Assembly (NCBI RefSeq): GCF_001570585.1 | Contig: NZ_BBXF01000002.1 | Location: 1,438,077-1,502,076, forward strand | Source of the DNA: Herbidospora daliensis | GTDB lineage: Bacteria; Actinomycetota; Actinomycetes; Streptosporangiales; Streptosporangiaceae | Length of the DNA stretch: 64,000 bases | Reading direction: 5' to 3' | Shown: in pieces, positions 9,241 to 17,862 of the stretch | Numbering within the stretch: position 1 is the first letter of the stretch | Layout of the letters: the number at the start of each line of letters is the position of its first letter | Notes under the pieces: model-generated | What the model was told of the DNA's origin: nothing | Seen by the model: only the letters and a program-made list of their open reading frames with translations | Databases searched by the model: none | Made by a program: the position numbers and the translations under genes

Positions 9241-9627
9241 TCACGCCTGGTCGAGCAGGTGGACGCTCGGCAGATAGTCGATCTTCCAGTCCTCGTACAG
9301 GCCGATCGAACCGCACGTCAGACAGCCGAGCGCGAGGTGGATCCACTTCACGTCTCCGCTCTCCCGCAGCGAGTAGCCGACCGCGGCGGCGAAGCTCTCG
9401 TCGCCGCAGAGGCAGGCGCAGTACTGCTCGGCCTCGGCCTCGGCGTCCCAGTGCTCCGCGCTGTCGGCGATGAACTCATGCTCGCCACAGCTGAGACAGG
9501 TCCGCCGGGCGGCGCTCTCGGCGTCCAAGACCGACACCTCGAACGACCGCCCGCCGCACGGCCGGCACACGCACTCCCGCACCGCGTCGGCCGCGCACTC
9601 CCGGCGGAGGAACTCCGCGATGTCCAT
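9241..9627 (-). CDS. Small Cys-rich protein, probable zinc ribbons
   Basis: 128 residues carrying several Cys pairs: CVCRPCGG, CLSCGE, CACLCG and CLTCGS. These look like two zinc-ribbon units in an otherwise acidic cytoplasmic protein. No enzymatic motif is visible. It lies between the lipoprotein hydrolase and the F420-reductase-like gene, all on the minus strand. Function unknown. Confidence 0.7.
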   Translation of the reverse strand: MDIAEFLRRECAADAVRECVCRPCGGRSFEVSVLDAESAARRTCLSCGEHEFIADSAEHWDAEAEAEQYCACLCGDESFAAAVGYSLRESGDVKWIHLALGCLTCGSIGLYEDWKIDYLPSVHLLDQA

Positions 9628-9636
9628 CTGGCCGGG

Positions 9637-10317
9637 TCAGCGCTGGGCGGCGTCGAGCTTCGCCTGGACGGACGCGGCGTCGGTGGGCACGCCCGGCGAC
9701 TCCCAGAAGTTCTCGATGTTCCCGGCGTAGAGGCCGCCGTAGGCGGGGGCGCCCGGCTGGTAGCGCCAGCTGTCGGCGAGCTTGCCGGCGTCGACGGCGT
9801 CGTAGCCGATCAGGTCGAGGAACGTGGTCGCCGCCGCCTTCGCCTCGGCGTCGTCGCCCGCGATGGCCAGGGCGCTGCGGTCGGCCGCTCCCGAGGGCCG
9901 AGGCAGCGCGCGCAGGTGCACGTAGAAGATGTTGTTGAAGACCTTGACGACCTTGGACGTCGGCAGGTGCGCCTGCAGCAGTTCGCTCGACGTGGTCGAG
10001 CCGGCTTCGAGCTCGGGGAAGACCCCGTCGCGGTCGGGGTAGTAGTTGTTCGTGTCGAGCACGGTCTTGCCGGCGAGCGGCTCCACCGGGACCTTGCGGT
10101 AGGCGCCGAGCGGAACGCTGACGACCACGAGGTCGCCCGCCTCGGCGGCCTCGGCGGCGGTCGCCGCGCGGGCCTTGGGGCCGAGCTCCCCGACCAGTTC
10201 CGCCAGCGTCTCCGGGCCACGCGAGTTGCTCAGGACGACGTCGTAACCTGCCGCGACCGCGAGCCGGGCGACCGTGCCGCCGATGTGCCCGCTGCCGATG
10301 AATGCAACTGTTGTCAT
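9637..10317 (-). CDS. NADPH:F420 reductase-like NAD(P)-binding protein
   Basis: 226 residues. The N-terminus VAFIGSGHIGGTVARLA is a Rossmann loop, followed by SNSRGPETL for NADP phosphate recognition and VVVSVPLGAY, the usual second strand of the F420-dependent NADP reductase family. The C-terminal half (VVKVFNNIFYVHL, AIAGDDAEAK) also fits that family. It probably transfers hydride between NADPH and a flavin-type cofactor. The start at ATG 10317 leaves 60 bp to the divergent DUF1152 gene. Confidence 0.85.
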   Translation of the reverse strand: MTTVAFIGSGHIGGTVARLAVAAGYDVVLSNSRGPETLAELVGELGPKARAATAAEAAEAGDLVVVSVPLGAYRKVPVEPLAGKTVLDTNNYYPDRDGVFPELEAGSTTSSELLQAHLPTSKVVKVFNNIFYVHLRALPRPSGAADRSALAIAGDDAEAKAAATTFLDLIGYDAVDAGKLADSWRYQPGAPAYGGLYAGNIENFWESPGVPTDAASVQAKLDAAQR

Positions 10318-10377
10318 ATGAGCTGCCAACTTGCGCGTCCCGCTCCGCATTCCGGCCGACCTTGGTAGTTTCCCGGC

Positions 10378-11334
10378 GTGTTCTCCCTGACCGAACCCCC
10401 GCTCTTCGCCCGGCTCAAGCGGGCACACCGCATCCTGGTGGCCGGCGCCGGGGGAGGGTTCGACGTCTTCGCCGGGCTCCCGCTCGCCGTCGAACTGTGG
10501 ACGGCGGGCAAGGAGGTCCACCTCGCCAACCTGTCGTTCAGCCGCCTCCACGGCCTCGACCTCGACGTCTGGCTCGACGAGGACGTTGCCGAGATCGTCC
10601 CCGACACGGTCAGCCGCGACTCCTACTTCCCCGAACCCTCCCTCGCCCGCACCCTCCGCGAACACGGCCTCCCCTCCACCGTGTACGCCTTCCCGAAGGT
10701 CGGCGTCACCCCGCTGCGCACGGCCTACCGAACCCTGGCCGCCCGCCTGGACCTCGACGCCGTCGTGCTCGTCGACGGCGGCACCGACATCCTCCTCAGG
10801 GGAGACGAAGCGGGCCTGGGCACCCCCGAGGAGGACATGGCCAGCCTGGCCGCCGTCCACGGGCTCGACGTACCCGAGAAGATCGTCGTCTGCCTGGGCT
10901 TCGGCGTCGACGCCTACCACGGCGTCAACCACGTCCAGGTGCTGGAGAACCTGGCCGCCCTCGACCGCGAGGGCGCCTACCTCGGCGCCTTCTCCATCCC
11001 GCGCGCCAGCCGCGCGGCAGAGCTCTATCTGGACGCCGTCGCCCGCGCCCAGGCCGACACCCCGGACCACCCGAGCATCGTCAACGGCTCGATCGCAGCG
11101 GCCCTGACCGGCGACTTCGGCGACGTCCAGTTCACCACCCGCACCAAGGGCAGCGAGCTGTTCGTCAACCCCCTCATGAGCCTCTACTGGGCCGTGGACG
11201 CCGACGCCCTGGCCCGCCGCTCGCTTTACCTGGACCGCCTCGAAGACACCGTCCTGATGCGCCAGATCTCCAACATCATCGAGGCTTTCCGAGGGGAGAT
11301 CAGCCCCCGACCGCGCCGGACCTTCCCGCACTGA
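10378..11334 (+). CDS. DUF1152 family protein
   Basis: 318 residues from GTG 10378. The glycine-rich start ILVAGAGGGFDVFAGLPLA, the VLVDGGTDILLRGDEAGLGTPEEDM segment and CLGFGVDAYHGV are the conserved blocks of the DUF1152 family, widespread in actinobacteria and archaea and of unknown function. No signal or membrane segment. The 3' end overlaps the convergent gene by 35 bp. Confidence 0.85.
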   Translation: MFSLTEPPLFARLKRAHRILVAGAGGGFDVFAGLPLAVELWTAGKEVHLANLSFSRLHGLDLDVWLDEDVAEIVPDTVSRDSYFPEPSLARTLREHGLPSTVYAFPKVGVTPLRTAYRTLAARLDLDAVVLVDGGTDILLRGDEAGLGTPEEDMASLAAVHGLDVPEKIVVCLGFGVDAYHGVNHVQVLENLAALDREGAYLGAFSIPRASRAAELYLDAVARAQADTPDHPSIVNGSIAAALTGDFGDVQFTTRTKGSELFVNPLMSLYWAVDADALARRSLYLDRLEDTVLMRQISNIIEAFRGEISPRPRRTFPH

Positions 11335-12001
11335 CGGCGCTCCAGACCCGATGGGTCTCCAGGGCGTCGGAGAGGGCCTGCGCCACCTCGGGCGAACCGG
11401 CGGAGAAGAACGCCCGCTCCAGGATGGCCGCGGGCGCCGGTCCGGTGATCCAGCCGGCCAGGGCCGTGTACCACCCGGCGTTGTGGGCGACCCCGACGGT
11501 GTAGTGGTGCATCAGCCAGGCCATGTGCCGGGCCGCCGCCTCGGTGGTGTTCGACTCCCACGCGGCCAGGTAGGGAGCCAGGTCGAGCCCCAGGTTGCCG
11601 CCGATGATCTCGATCATCCCCATGACGTCGACCTCACGCGGATAGTGGTTCAGCGTGGCCTCCCACCAGACGCCGACGACGTCGAGGATCGTGTCCCGCT
11701 CCCGCTGTGGCCAGTCGTCCCACCGGACGCCGACCTGGACCATCAGATGGTCGGCCAGCCAGTCGTCGAACTCGTCGAGGACCAAGAGCTCCAGCAGCCG
11801 GGGCAGGAAGTAGCGGAACTCCTCCTCGTCGCCCCATGTGGACATCGCGTTGCCGGCATACGGCGCCAGCGCGGAGGCCGTGAGCACACGCAGCGGAGCC
11901 GCCCGGGTCGCCTGAACCTCCTCCGGGGTCACGCAGTGGTCGCACACGTCGATCGTGGCGGGCAGCGGGTGGCGGGAGAAGGCCGCGTAGAGGGAGTCCA
12001 C
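11300..12001 (-). CDS. Hypothetical protein
   Basis: 233 residues starting at GTG 12001. It opens with DSLYAAFSRHPLPATIDVCDHCVTPEEV, a short CDHC pair typical of a family of uncharacterised actinobacterial proteins, and continues as a helical protein rich in Trp and acidic residues (LDEFDDWLADHLM, VVGVWWEATLNHYP). No catalytic motif is recognisable. Its 3' end overlaps DUF1152 by 35 bp. Confidence 0.7.
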   Translation of the reverse strand: MDSLYAAFSRHPLPATIDVCDHCVTPEEVQATRAAPLRVLTASALAPYAGNAMSTWGDEEEFRYFLPRLLELLVLDEFDDWLADHLMVQVGVRWDDWPQRERDTILDVVGVWWEATLNHYPREVDVMGMIEIIGGNLGLDLAPYLAAWESNTTEAAARHMAWLMHHYTVGVAHNAGWYTALAGWITGPAPAAILERAFFSAGSPEVAQALSDALETHRVWSAVSAGRSGAVGG

Positions 12002-12055
12002 GGACCAGACCCTAACGAAGCAGCCGCCCGGGTCGCTGTCGTCGTTCTTGGACGA

Positions 12056-12652
12056 TCAGCGCATGAAGTCACCGTCTGACGAAATGGCGCGGGACCGCAG
12101 AATCCCGTCGATTCCCTGCAGAAACGTCTCGGACACCGCGGCCGGATCGGACAGGCAACCCGCCGCCATCGCCCCGTCTCGCAACATGACGAAATGCCGC
12201 CCGGCGAACTCGGCCGGCGTCTCCCCGATCTGCCCGAGCAACTCGGTGACGGTCTCCAGGAACCACCGCCGGTGCTCGAGAACGGCCTGGTGGACAGGGT
12301 GCTCCGGATCGGGATATTCGGCCACGGCGTTCAGGAACGCGCACCCGCGAAACCCGGGTCTCCCGATGTCGTCGGCGATCCCCCCGGCGATGAGCCGCAG
12401 CACGTCGGCCGCCGGCAGGCCGCTGCCGAGCGCCGCCCCGGCCCGATCGCGGATCGCCTGGTCGGCCTCGCGCAGATAGGCGACGACGAGCTCGTCTTTG
12501 CCGGTGAAGTGCCGATAGAGCGTCGCGCGGGTCACCTTCGCCTCGGCGACGATCCGGTCGACCCCCACGGAGTGCAGCCCCTCCATGTAGAAGAGCCGCG
12601 TGGCGGTCCCGAGCAGCCGCGACCGCGCTTCGGACACCCGAGTGTTCTTCAC
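12056..12652 (-). CDS. TetR-family transcriptional regulator
   Basis: 198 residues from GTG 12652. The N-terminal helix-turn-helix is complete (RSRLLGTATRLFYMEGLHSVGVDRIVAEAKVTRATLYRHFTGKDELV), followed by a helical ligand-binding domain. It is divergent from the membrane gene at 12754, and a pair of identical inverted 14-bp sites lies between them, so it very likely represses both itself and its neighbour. The inducer is unknown. Confidence 0.92.
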   Translation of the reverse strand: MKNTRVSEARSRLLGTATRLFYMEGLHSVGVDRIVAEAKVTRATLYRHFTGKDELVVAYLREADQAIRDRAGAALGSGLPAADVLRLIAGGIADDIGRPGFRGCAFLNAVAEYPDPEHPVHQAVLEHRRWFLETVTELLGQIGETPAEFAGRHFVMLRDGAMAAGCLSDPAAVSETFLQGIDGILRSRAISSDGDFMR

Positions 12653-12671
12653 GCTGCCGACATTAGCAGAT

Positions 12672-12685
12672 AGAACGTTCGGTCT
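12672..12685. promoter_or_regulatory. TetR operator, copy 1
   Basis: AGAACGTTCGGTCT lies 20 bp upstream of the tetR start. Its exact reverse complement occurs at 12719-12732. The last bases overlap a TTGACT -35-like hexamer at 12685-12690, so binding would block the rightward promoter. Confidence 0.7.
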
Positions 12686-12718
12686 TGACTGGCGAGCATG
12701 ACCCTGCCACGCTAAATG

Positions 12719-12732
12719 AGACCGAACGTTCT
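12719..12732. promoter_or_regulatory. TetR operator, copy 2 (inverted)
   Basis: AGACCGAACGTTCT is the exact reverse complement of the site at 12672-12685, with centres 47 bp apart. It covers the start region of the leader of the gene at 12754. Two sites facing each other across a divergent promoter fit TetR dimers controlling both genes. Confidence 0.7.
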
Positions 12733-12753
12733 CCCTCGAAAAAGGATCTCCCC

Positions 12754-13296
12754 ATGCACACGGTCCCCGCCGCCGACGTCGCCGCCTCCCTGCGCCGCCT
12801 CTACTTCGTGCGCTTCGCCTTCGCCCTCATCTGGGCCGCCCTGCTGGCCACGACCGCCGCCAGCCTCGGCCCGGTCGCCATCGCCCTGCTGGTGCTCTAC
12901 CCCCTGTTCGACGGCGTCGCCGCCGTCGTCGACGCCCGCTCGTCCAAAGACAAAGGCCCGGCACTGAGCCTGTACGCCAACATCGCCGTCAGCTGGCTCA
13001 CCGCCGCCGGCCTGGCCGTCGCCGCCTCATCGGGCATCCCCGCGGTCCTGCGCGTGTGGGGCGCCTGGGCCGTCGTGTCGGGCGTCACCCAGCTGGTCGT
13101 CGGCGTCATCCGCCGCAACCTCGACGGACACTGGCCGATGATCCTCAGCGGCGGCATCTCCGTCCTCGCCGGCAGTTCGTTCGTCCTGCAGGCGTCCCAG
13201 GAAGGAGCGTCCCTGCTCAACCTGGCCGGCTACGCCACCCTGGGCGGCCTCTTCTTCCTCGTCTCGGCCCTGCGCCTGGGCCGGGCCGCACGCTAG
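12754..13296 (+). CDS. Membrane protein of HdeD/DUF308 type
   Basis: 180 residues with six hydrophobic segments arranged as three hairpins (FAFALIWAALLATTAASLGP, VAIALLVLYPLFDGVAAVVDA, and so on), the pattern of HdeD/DUF308 proteins. ATG 12754 has AAAGGA at good distance. It sits directly behind the twin TetR operators, so it is probably derepressed by the TetR ligand; a role in stress or export is inferred only from such arrangements elsewhere. Confidence 0.75.
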   Translation: MHTVPAADVAASLRRLYFVRFAFALIWAALLATTAASLGPVAIALLVLYPLFDGVAAVVDARSSKDKGPALSLYANIAVSWLTAAGLAVAASSGIPAVLRVWGAWAVVSGVTQLVVGVIRRNLDGHWPMILSGGISVLAGSSFVLQASQEGASLLNLAGYATLGGLFFLVSALRLGRAAR

Positions 13297-13366
13297 GGCG
13301 CCTTGCGCAACCCGGGCAGGCAGGCGAAGCTCGAACCGCCGCACCTGCGTCGACGGGAGCAGGCTC

Positions 13367-14156
13367 ATGACGTACCCGATCTGCCGTTGGATCGTCGCCC
13401 TGATCCTGGTGCAATACGGCTTCGCCAAACTCTTCGGCGCCCAGTTCACCGTGCTCGCCTCCGAGCTCGACAAGCCGATGGGCACGGTCAGCGGATTCTG
13501 GCTGACCTGGTACTACTTCGGCTACTCACCCCTCTTCGGCACCCTGTTCGCCCTCCTGCAGATCGCCCTCGGCCTGGCCCTGGCCTTCCCCCGCACCGCC
13601 CTGCTCGGAGCCGCGGGCGCCGCCCCGCTGCTGGCGGGCATCTCCATCCTCAACGTCTCCTACGGCATCGCCCTCGACGCCCTGGCGGTCTCCCTGATCG
13701 GCACCGGCTGCGCCGCCTACGTGTTGTGGCGGCACCGGTCGAAACTGGCGGCGCTGTTCTGGCCCGACCACCCCGCCCCGCGCCGGACACACCTGATCCT
13801 CGTGGCACTCCTGCTGGCGGTCCCGGCGTCGTGCTCCTACTACGTGGCGAACCACAACAACCGCTTACGTGACCTCGGGCGTCTTCCAACCGCCGGGCCT
13901 CCCGGGCCCGGCCGAGCGCGTCTACTTCGAACACAACCGCGCCTACCAAATGGTCGTGCGCAGGGGTCTGACGTGGCAGACCCACCACTTCGAGGTCGAC
14001 CCGGCGACCTCGACCATCACGATCTGGCAGACGTGGCTGAGCAAGGGCGAAAAACTGCTGTCTGGACGATATGCCGTGACGGGCGATCGACTGATGATCA
14101 CCACAGATTCGACGTCCTGGGAGCTGAAACGAACACCACAGAGTTCGCCGCAGTGA
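13367..14156 (+). pseudogene. DoxX-family membrane protein, interrupted by a frameshift
   Basis: The first 165 codons (13367 to about 13865) encode a clear DoxX-like protein with four membrane segments (WIVALILVQYGFAKLFG and following). After YYVANHNN the same frame turns into Arg/Gly/Pro/Asp/His-rich text typical of a wrong frame. From about 13866 the next frame reads sensibly (FQPPGLPGPAERVYFEHNRAYQMVV, then HHFEVDPATSTITIWQTWL) to TGA 14154-14156, the soluble C-terminal domain that many actinobacterial DoxX proteins carry. A 1-nt insertion or 2-nt loss near 13855-13870, or a sequencing error, explains this. Confidence 0.65.
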
Positions 14157-14512
14157 AACAGCAGGTGATGACCGAGGCGATCCCGAGCGCCGGAGACGAC
14201 CTCGACGGCATGTCGACAGACATCGACGCCCACCTGTGGCGCTCACCTCTCATCGAAGAGGTGTCCGTTCGTCATACCGGCGACCCGAACAACCTGATCG
14301 CCGCCACGATCCGGCCGGTGCCGGGCTGCTCGGTCGCGAAACTGGCAGCGGAGCTCGAACGAATCTGGTCGACGGACCTCAGCTATTCGTACTTCGAGGC
14401 GCATGTGGTGACGACAGGCGAGCGGATGGTCCGCCTCGATGCGGTGACGCGAATCGCCGCGGACGGCTTCTACCTGACGGCCTCCATCGTCGCCGAGGCG
14501 GATCCCGTCTGA
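14153..14512 (+). CDS. Small hypothetical protein
   Basis: 119 residues starting at GTG 14153, which overlaps the stop of the DoxX C-terminal frame (GTGA), so it is coupled to that gene. The sequence is a normal soluble alpha/beta protein (SVRHTGDPNNLIAATIRPVPGCSVAKLAAELERIW, then FEAHVVTTGERMVRLDAVTRI). No motif is recognised. By chance it continues in the same frame as the first part of doxX; composition shows it is a separate gene. Confidence 0.65.
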   Translation: MKQQVMTEAIPSAGDDLDGMSTDIDAHLWRSPLIEEVSVRHTGDPNNLIAATIRPVPGCSVAKLAAELERIWSTDLSYSYFEAHVVTTGERMVRLDAVTRIAADGFYLTASIVAEADPV

Positions 14513-14555
14513 GGCGCCCAGAGTTGCCTCGACGACGTCGGCGGGAAAGTCAGCA

Positions 14556-15305
14556 GTGACTACGCTGCCGACCGTGGCCCCTTTCGATCGTGATGCGCTC
14601 ATTTCCCATTCGCTGGACTATGAGCTGGCGAAGAACCGCGTGACGCTCTTTCACCGTCACACGGCCCTGGAAGAGGCGATCGACTGGTTGCGAGCCCACG
14701 GCTACGAGATCGTCCGCATGGACGCATCAACGTGGACGACGGCGGCCGATCTCCATCGCGACTTCGCGCGCGGTTTCGACTTCCCCGACTACTACGGCGC
14801 CAACATGGCCGCTTTGAACGACTGCCTGAGCGACGTCGCGGCCGGCGCTTACGGGAGCTCACCCGACGCGACCGGGCTCGCCCTGGTGCTCACCGGCTAC
14901 GACGACTTCGCGAAGCGACACCATGAGGTCGCACAGGCGACGCTCGACGTGGTCGCCGAGAATGCCCTGTCGGCGATGAGATTCGGCCACCGCCTGTTCT
15001 GCCTGGTCCAGTCCGATGACCCCAAGCCGGTGGACGCGAGCTGGAACAGCCTTGACAGGGACGACGTTCTGGTCCGGACCCTGGCCGAACTGGTCATGGA
15101 TATGGCCTGGTTCTTCGAATCGTGCGACGACTCGGTCGTCGATCCCGATGATGCGGTGAAGCAAATGGAGTGGATATCTCACAAGCTCGGCACCCTGCCG
15201 ACCGAAGCCCGAACCAGGCTGATCGCCCTGATCGACGAAAGAGCGGAATCCGAACCCGAGCTCCGCGAGTTCCTCCAGTCCCTCGCCGAGAACAGCGGAC
15301 TCTAA
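14556..15305 (+). CDS. Barstar-domain protein
   Basis: 249 residues from GTG 14556. Residues about 45-110 (HGYEIVRMDASTWTTAADLHRDFARGF, then FPDYYGANMAALNDCLSD) follow the barstar fold: the alpha/beta unit in which the acidic loop binds and blocks a barnase-type RNase. A further 130 helical residues are added. No barnase or polymorphic toxin is adjacent, so it may be an orphan immunity gene. Confidence 0.75.
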   Translation: MTTLPTVAPFDRDALISHSLDYELAKNRVTLFHRHTALEEAIDWLRAHGYEIVRMDASTWTTAADLHRDFARGFDFPDYYGANMAALNDCLSDVAAGAYGSSPDATGLALVLTGYDDFAKRHHEVAQATLDVVAENALSAMRFGHRLFCLVQSDDPKPVDASWNSLDRDDVLVRTLAELVMDMAWFFESCDDSVVDPDDAVKQMEWISHKLGTLPTEARTRLIALIDERAESEPELREFLQSLAENSGL

Positions 15306-15309
15306 AAAC

Positions 15310-16242
15310 TCATCCGCCCTTCGAAAGCGCCGTGACCTCCCCCGACCTGGACACGTCGTACCCGCCAAGCGAAGAGACCCTGTCCCGCAAACTCGCCGTC
15401 TGCAGCGCCGCGACGAGCTGAGCAGCCGGCCCGAGCGCATTGCCGGCCACCGCGATGTCGAACTCCTCCCAGGCCAGCGGCACGAACTCCAGCCCCATGT
15501 CAGCAGCCGCCGACCGCACTCCGAGGCCGACGTCCACAGTGCCCGTGGCGACAGCCAGAGCGACCTCGAGATGCGACCCGGCCTCAGGCCCCCGAAGCCC
15601 ATCGGGGTCGTGGCCGCCCGCGAGCAGCAGCCGATCGAGCAGCAGCCGCGTCCCGGTCCCCGGACGCCGGACCGACACCCGCCGCCCCACCAGATCGCCG
15701 ATGCCGCCGATGGAGTCGCCGGGCCGCACGATCAACCCCTGCTCCCGCCGCCAGAGGTGGATCAGATGCGGATCGAGCCCCCGCAACATCCCGCGCGCGA
15801 ACGGCGCGTTGTACACCCCGGTGTGGTGCAGCAGATGAATCGCGGCCCCGTCGGCCCGGCCAAGCCGCACCGCCCCCAGCCCGGCGACGCTGCCCTCCCC
15901 GGCGAGGAGCCGCAGCCTCCCGTCCAAGACACCGGACACGAGCCCCAGGGCCGGATCGTCGCTGCCGGAAAGCGTGAAGACCGAATCACCATGCAGAAAC
16001 CGCCGAGCCGCGAGCACGGCGCCAGCAGCCACCCGGGCGCGCCGCCGATCGGCCAGCTCAAGCACCCCCGCGTCGGCCAGCTGCCGCTGCGCCCGGCTGA
16101 CCGTGGACGTCGTCGTGCCCCACTGCTGCGCGAGGTCACGCACCCCCGGCAGTTCGTCGCCGGGCTCAAGCGTCCCGGCGCTGACGCGGTGGGCGAGATC
16201 GGCGCAGATCTCCCGGTATCGAGTCACGCTTGCATACTGCAT
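15310..16242 (-). CDS. One-component regulator: GntR-type HTH plus periplasmic-binding-like domain (tungstate/molybdate type)
   Basis: 310 residues from ATG 16242; GTG 16257 in the same frame is an alternative. Residues 1-70 form a GntR winged helix (SAGTLEPGDELPGVRDLAQQWGTTTSTVSRAQRQLADAGVLEL). The rest is a substrate-binding-like domain (PGDSIGGIGDLVGRRVSVRRPGTGTRLLLDRLL) of the kind in ModE/TupR-style sensors of oxyanions. It is divergent from tupABC and probably senses the same ligand and controls the operon. Two head-to-tail TGCATAC units lie at its start. Confidence 0.8.
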   Translation of the reverse strand: MQYASVTRYREICADLAHRVSAGTLEPGDELPGVRDLAQQWGTTTSTVSRAQRQLADAGVLELADRRRARVAAGAVLAARRFLHGDSVFTLSGSDDPALGLVSGVLDGRLRLLAGEGSVAGLGAVRLGRADGAAIHLLHHTGVYNAPFARGMLRGLDPHLIHLWRREQGLIVRPGDSIGGIGDLVGRRVSVRRPGTGTRLLLDRLLLAGGHDPDGLRGPEAGSHLEVALAVATGTVDVGLGVRSAAADMGLEFVPLAWEEFDIAVAGNALGPAAQLVAALQTASLRDRVSSLGGYDVSRSGEVTALSKGG

Positions 16243-16244
16243 AC
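16231..16244. promoter_or_regulatory. Tandem TGCATAC repeats in the tup divergent region
   Basis: Two directly adjacent copies of TGCATAC (16231-16237 and 16238-16244) sit in the gap between the regulator and tupA and overlap the regulator start. They are candidates for an operator or for promoter -10 elements; nothing more can be said from one sequence. Confidence 0.35.
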
Positions 16245-16289
16245 TTGATTCTTGCACTGGTCTGTAGTACCTCAGAATGGGTCACCGTG

Positions 16290-17159
16290 ATGCGTAAAAC
16301 ACTGACTGTCTTTTCGGCCTGGATCGCGGCGGCCCTGCTGGCAGGTTGCGGGACCACCACCACCCCCACCGGAGCGGCGTCAGCACCCCCCGCAGACAAG
16401 TCCCTGATCCTGGCCACCACGACCAGCACCCAAGACAGCGGCCTGCTCGACGAACTGCTGCCCGCCTTCACCCGCGACAGCGGCTGGCAGGTCAAGACTC
16501 TGGCGGTCGGCAGCGGCCAGGCCATCGAGCTTGGACGTCGCGGCGAAGCCGACGCCCTCCTGGTGCATTCGCCCGCCGCCGAGACGGAGTTCATGGCCGA
16601 GGGCACCGCCGGCTCGCGACGACTGGTGATGCACAACGACTTCGTCCTGGTGGGCCCTAAAGACGACCCGGCCGACATAAAGGGCGCGGCCGCGTCCGAG
16701 GCGATGAAGAAGATCGCCGCAGCCGAGGCCGTGTTCGTCTCCAGAGGTGACGAGTCGGGCACGCACGCCAAGGAAGAGGGCCTCTGGACCAAGGCCGGCG
16801 TGACCCCCGGCGGATCCTGGTACCAGTCGACCGGCCAGGGCATGGGCGAGACCCTGCGGGTCGCCAGCGAGAAGGCCGGCTACACCCTCTCCGACCGCGC
16901 CACCTATCTGTCGCAGCGCGGCAGCCTGGCCCTTGACGTGCTCAGCGAGGGCGATCCGGGCCTGCTGAACGTCTACCACGTCATCGAGATGACGAAGAAG
17001 GCCGGCCAGCTGGTGCAGCCCGACGGCGCGAAGGCGTTCGCCGACTGGATCGTCGGCCCCCCGGCGCAGCAAATCATCGGCGAGTTCGGCCGCGCCAAGT
17101 TCGGCCAGCCGTTGTTCACCCCCGACGCCGGCAAGGACGAGTCGACTTTGGGCCAGTGA
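16290..17159 (+). CDS. tupA: Tungstate-type ABC transporter substrate-binding lipoprotein
   Basis: 289 residues. Signal peptide with lipobox LLAGC near residue 20 puts it on the outer face of the membrane. The mature part begins LILATTTSTQDSGLLDELLPAF, the ligand loop typical of TupA/WtpA-like binding proteins, followed by GSGQAIELGRRGEADALLVHSP and VFVSRGDESGTHAKE. The order binding protein, permease, ATPase and a divergent sensor supports tungstate (possibly molybdate) uptake. ATG 16290 is chosen because it starts the signal peptide; it is one base after the permease gap on the far side. Confidence 0.88.
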   Translation: MRKTLTVFSAWIAAALLAGCGTTTTPTGAASAPPADKSLILATTTSTQDSGLLDELLPAFTRDSGWQVKTLAVGSGQAIELGRRGEADALLVHSPAAETEFMAEGTAGSRRLVMHNDFVLVGPKDDPADIKGAAASEAMKKIAAAEAVFVSRGDESGTHAKEEGLWTKAGVTPGGSWYQSTGQGMGETLRVASEKAGYTLSDRATYLSQRGSLALDVLSEGDPGLLNVYHVIEMTKKAGQLVQPDGAKAFADWIVGPPAQQIIGEFGRAKFGQPLFTPDAGKDESTLGQ

Positions 17160-17160
17160 C

Positions 17161-17862
17161 ATGGACGTCCTGCTCAACGGTCTCGTAGACGCGGTCAGAC
17201 TGCTCCTCACCGGCGACCAGGACAGCTGGTCGATCACCGCACTGACCCTGCGAGTCTCGTTGACCGCGACCGTGATCGCCCTGCTGATCGGCGTGCCACT
17301 GGGCGCGACCATCGCCCTGGCCCGCTTCCCGGGCCGCCGCGTGGCCCTGGCCGCGGCCAACACTGGCATGGGCATGCCCCCGGTGGTGGTCGGCCTGTTC
17401 GTCACCGTCCTGCTGTGGCGCAGCGGCCCGATCGGCAGCCTCGGCCTGCTCTACACCCCCACCGCGATGGTCATCGCCCAGGCCGCGATCGCCACCCCGA
17501 TCGTGATCGCCCTGGTAGCGGCGGCCCTGCAACAGGTAGACCCGGACTTCCGCGCCCAGATGCAGGCCCTGGGCGCGACCCCGGTCAGAGCCTTCGCCGC
17601 CCTGCTGGCCGAAGCGAGACTGCCGCTGCTGGCCGCCGCGATGGCCGCGTTCGGCGCGGTGGTGAGCGAAGTGGGCGCCGCCCAGATGGTCGGCGGCAAC
17701 CTGGCCGGCCAGACGAGAGTCCTGACCACCGCGGCGGTCCTGGCCACCAGCCGGGGCCAGTTCTCGTTGGCGATCGCGTTCGGCCTGATCCTGCTCCTGA
17801 TCGCGTTCTGCGTGAACCTGTCACTCACCCTGATCCAGCAACGGCAGACGAGCCCGAGATGA
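17161..17862 (+). CDS. tupB: Tungstate-type ABC transporter permease
   Basis: 233 residues with five to six membrane helices and the EAA loop recognisable in FRAQMQALGATPVRAFAALLAEARLPLLAA, where the ATPase docks. The gene starts 1 bp after the tupA stop and its stop overlaps the tupC ATG (ATGA). Length is normal for TupB. It forms the channel for the oxyanion delivered by TupA. Confidence 0.88.
   Translation: MDVLLNGLVDAVRLLLTGDQDSWSITALTLRVSLTATVIALLIGVPLGATIALARFPGRRVALAAANTGMGMPPVVVGLFVTVLLWRSGPIGSLGLLYTPTAMVIAQAAIATPIVIALVAAALQQVDPDFRAQMQALGATPVRAFAALLAEARLPLLAAAMAAFGAVVSEVGAAQMVGGNLAGQTRVLTTAAVLATSRGQFSLAIAFGLILLLIAFCVNLSLTLIQQRQTSPR

Noticed and set aside
10318-11331. Long N-terminal extension of the F420-reductase-like gene
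   Set aside because: The Rossmann fold starts at ATG 10317; the upstream text is a shadow of the DUF1152 gene.
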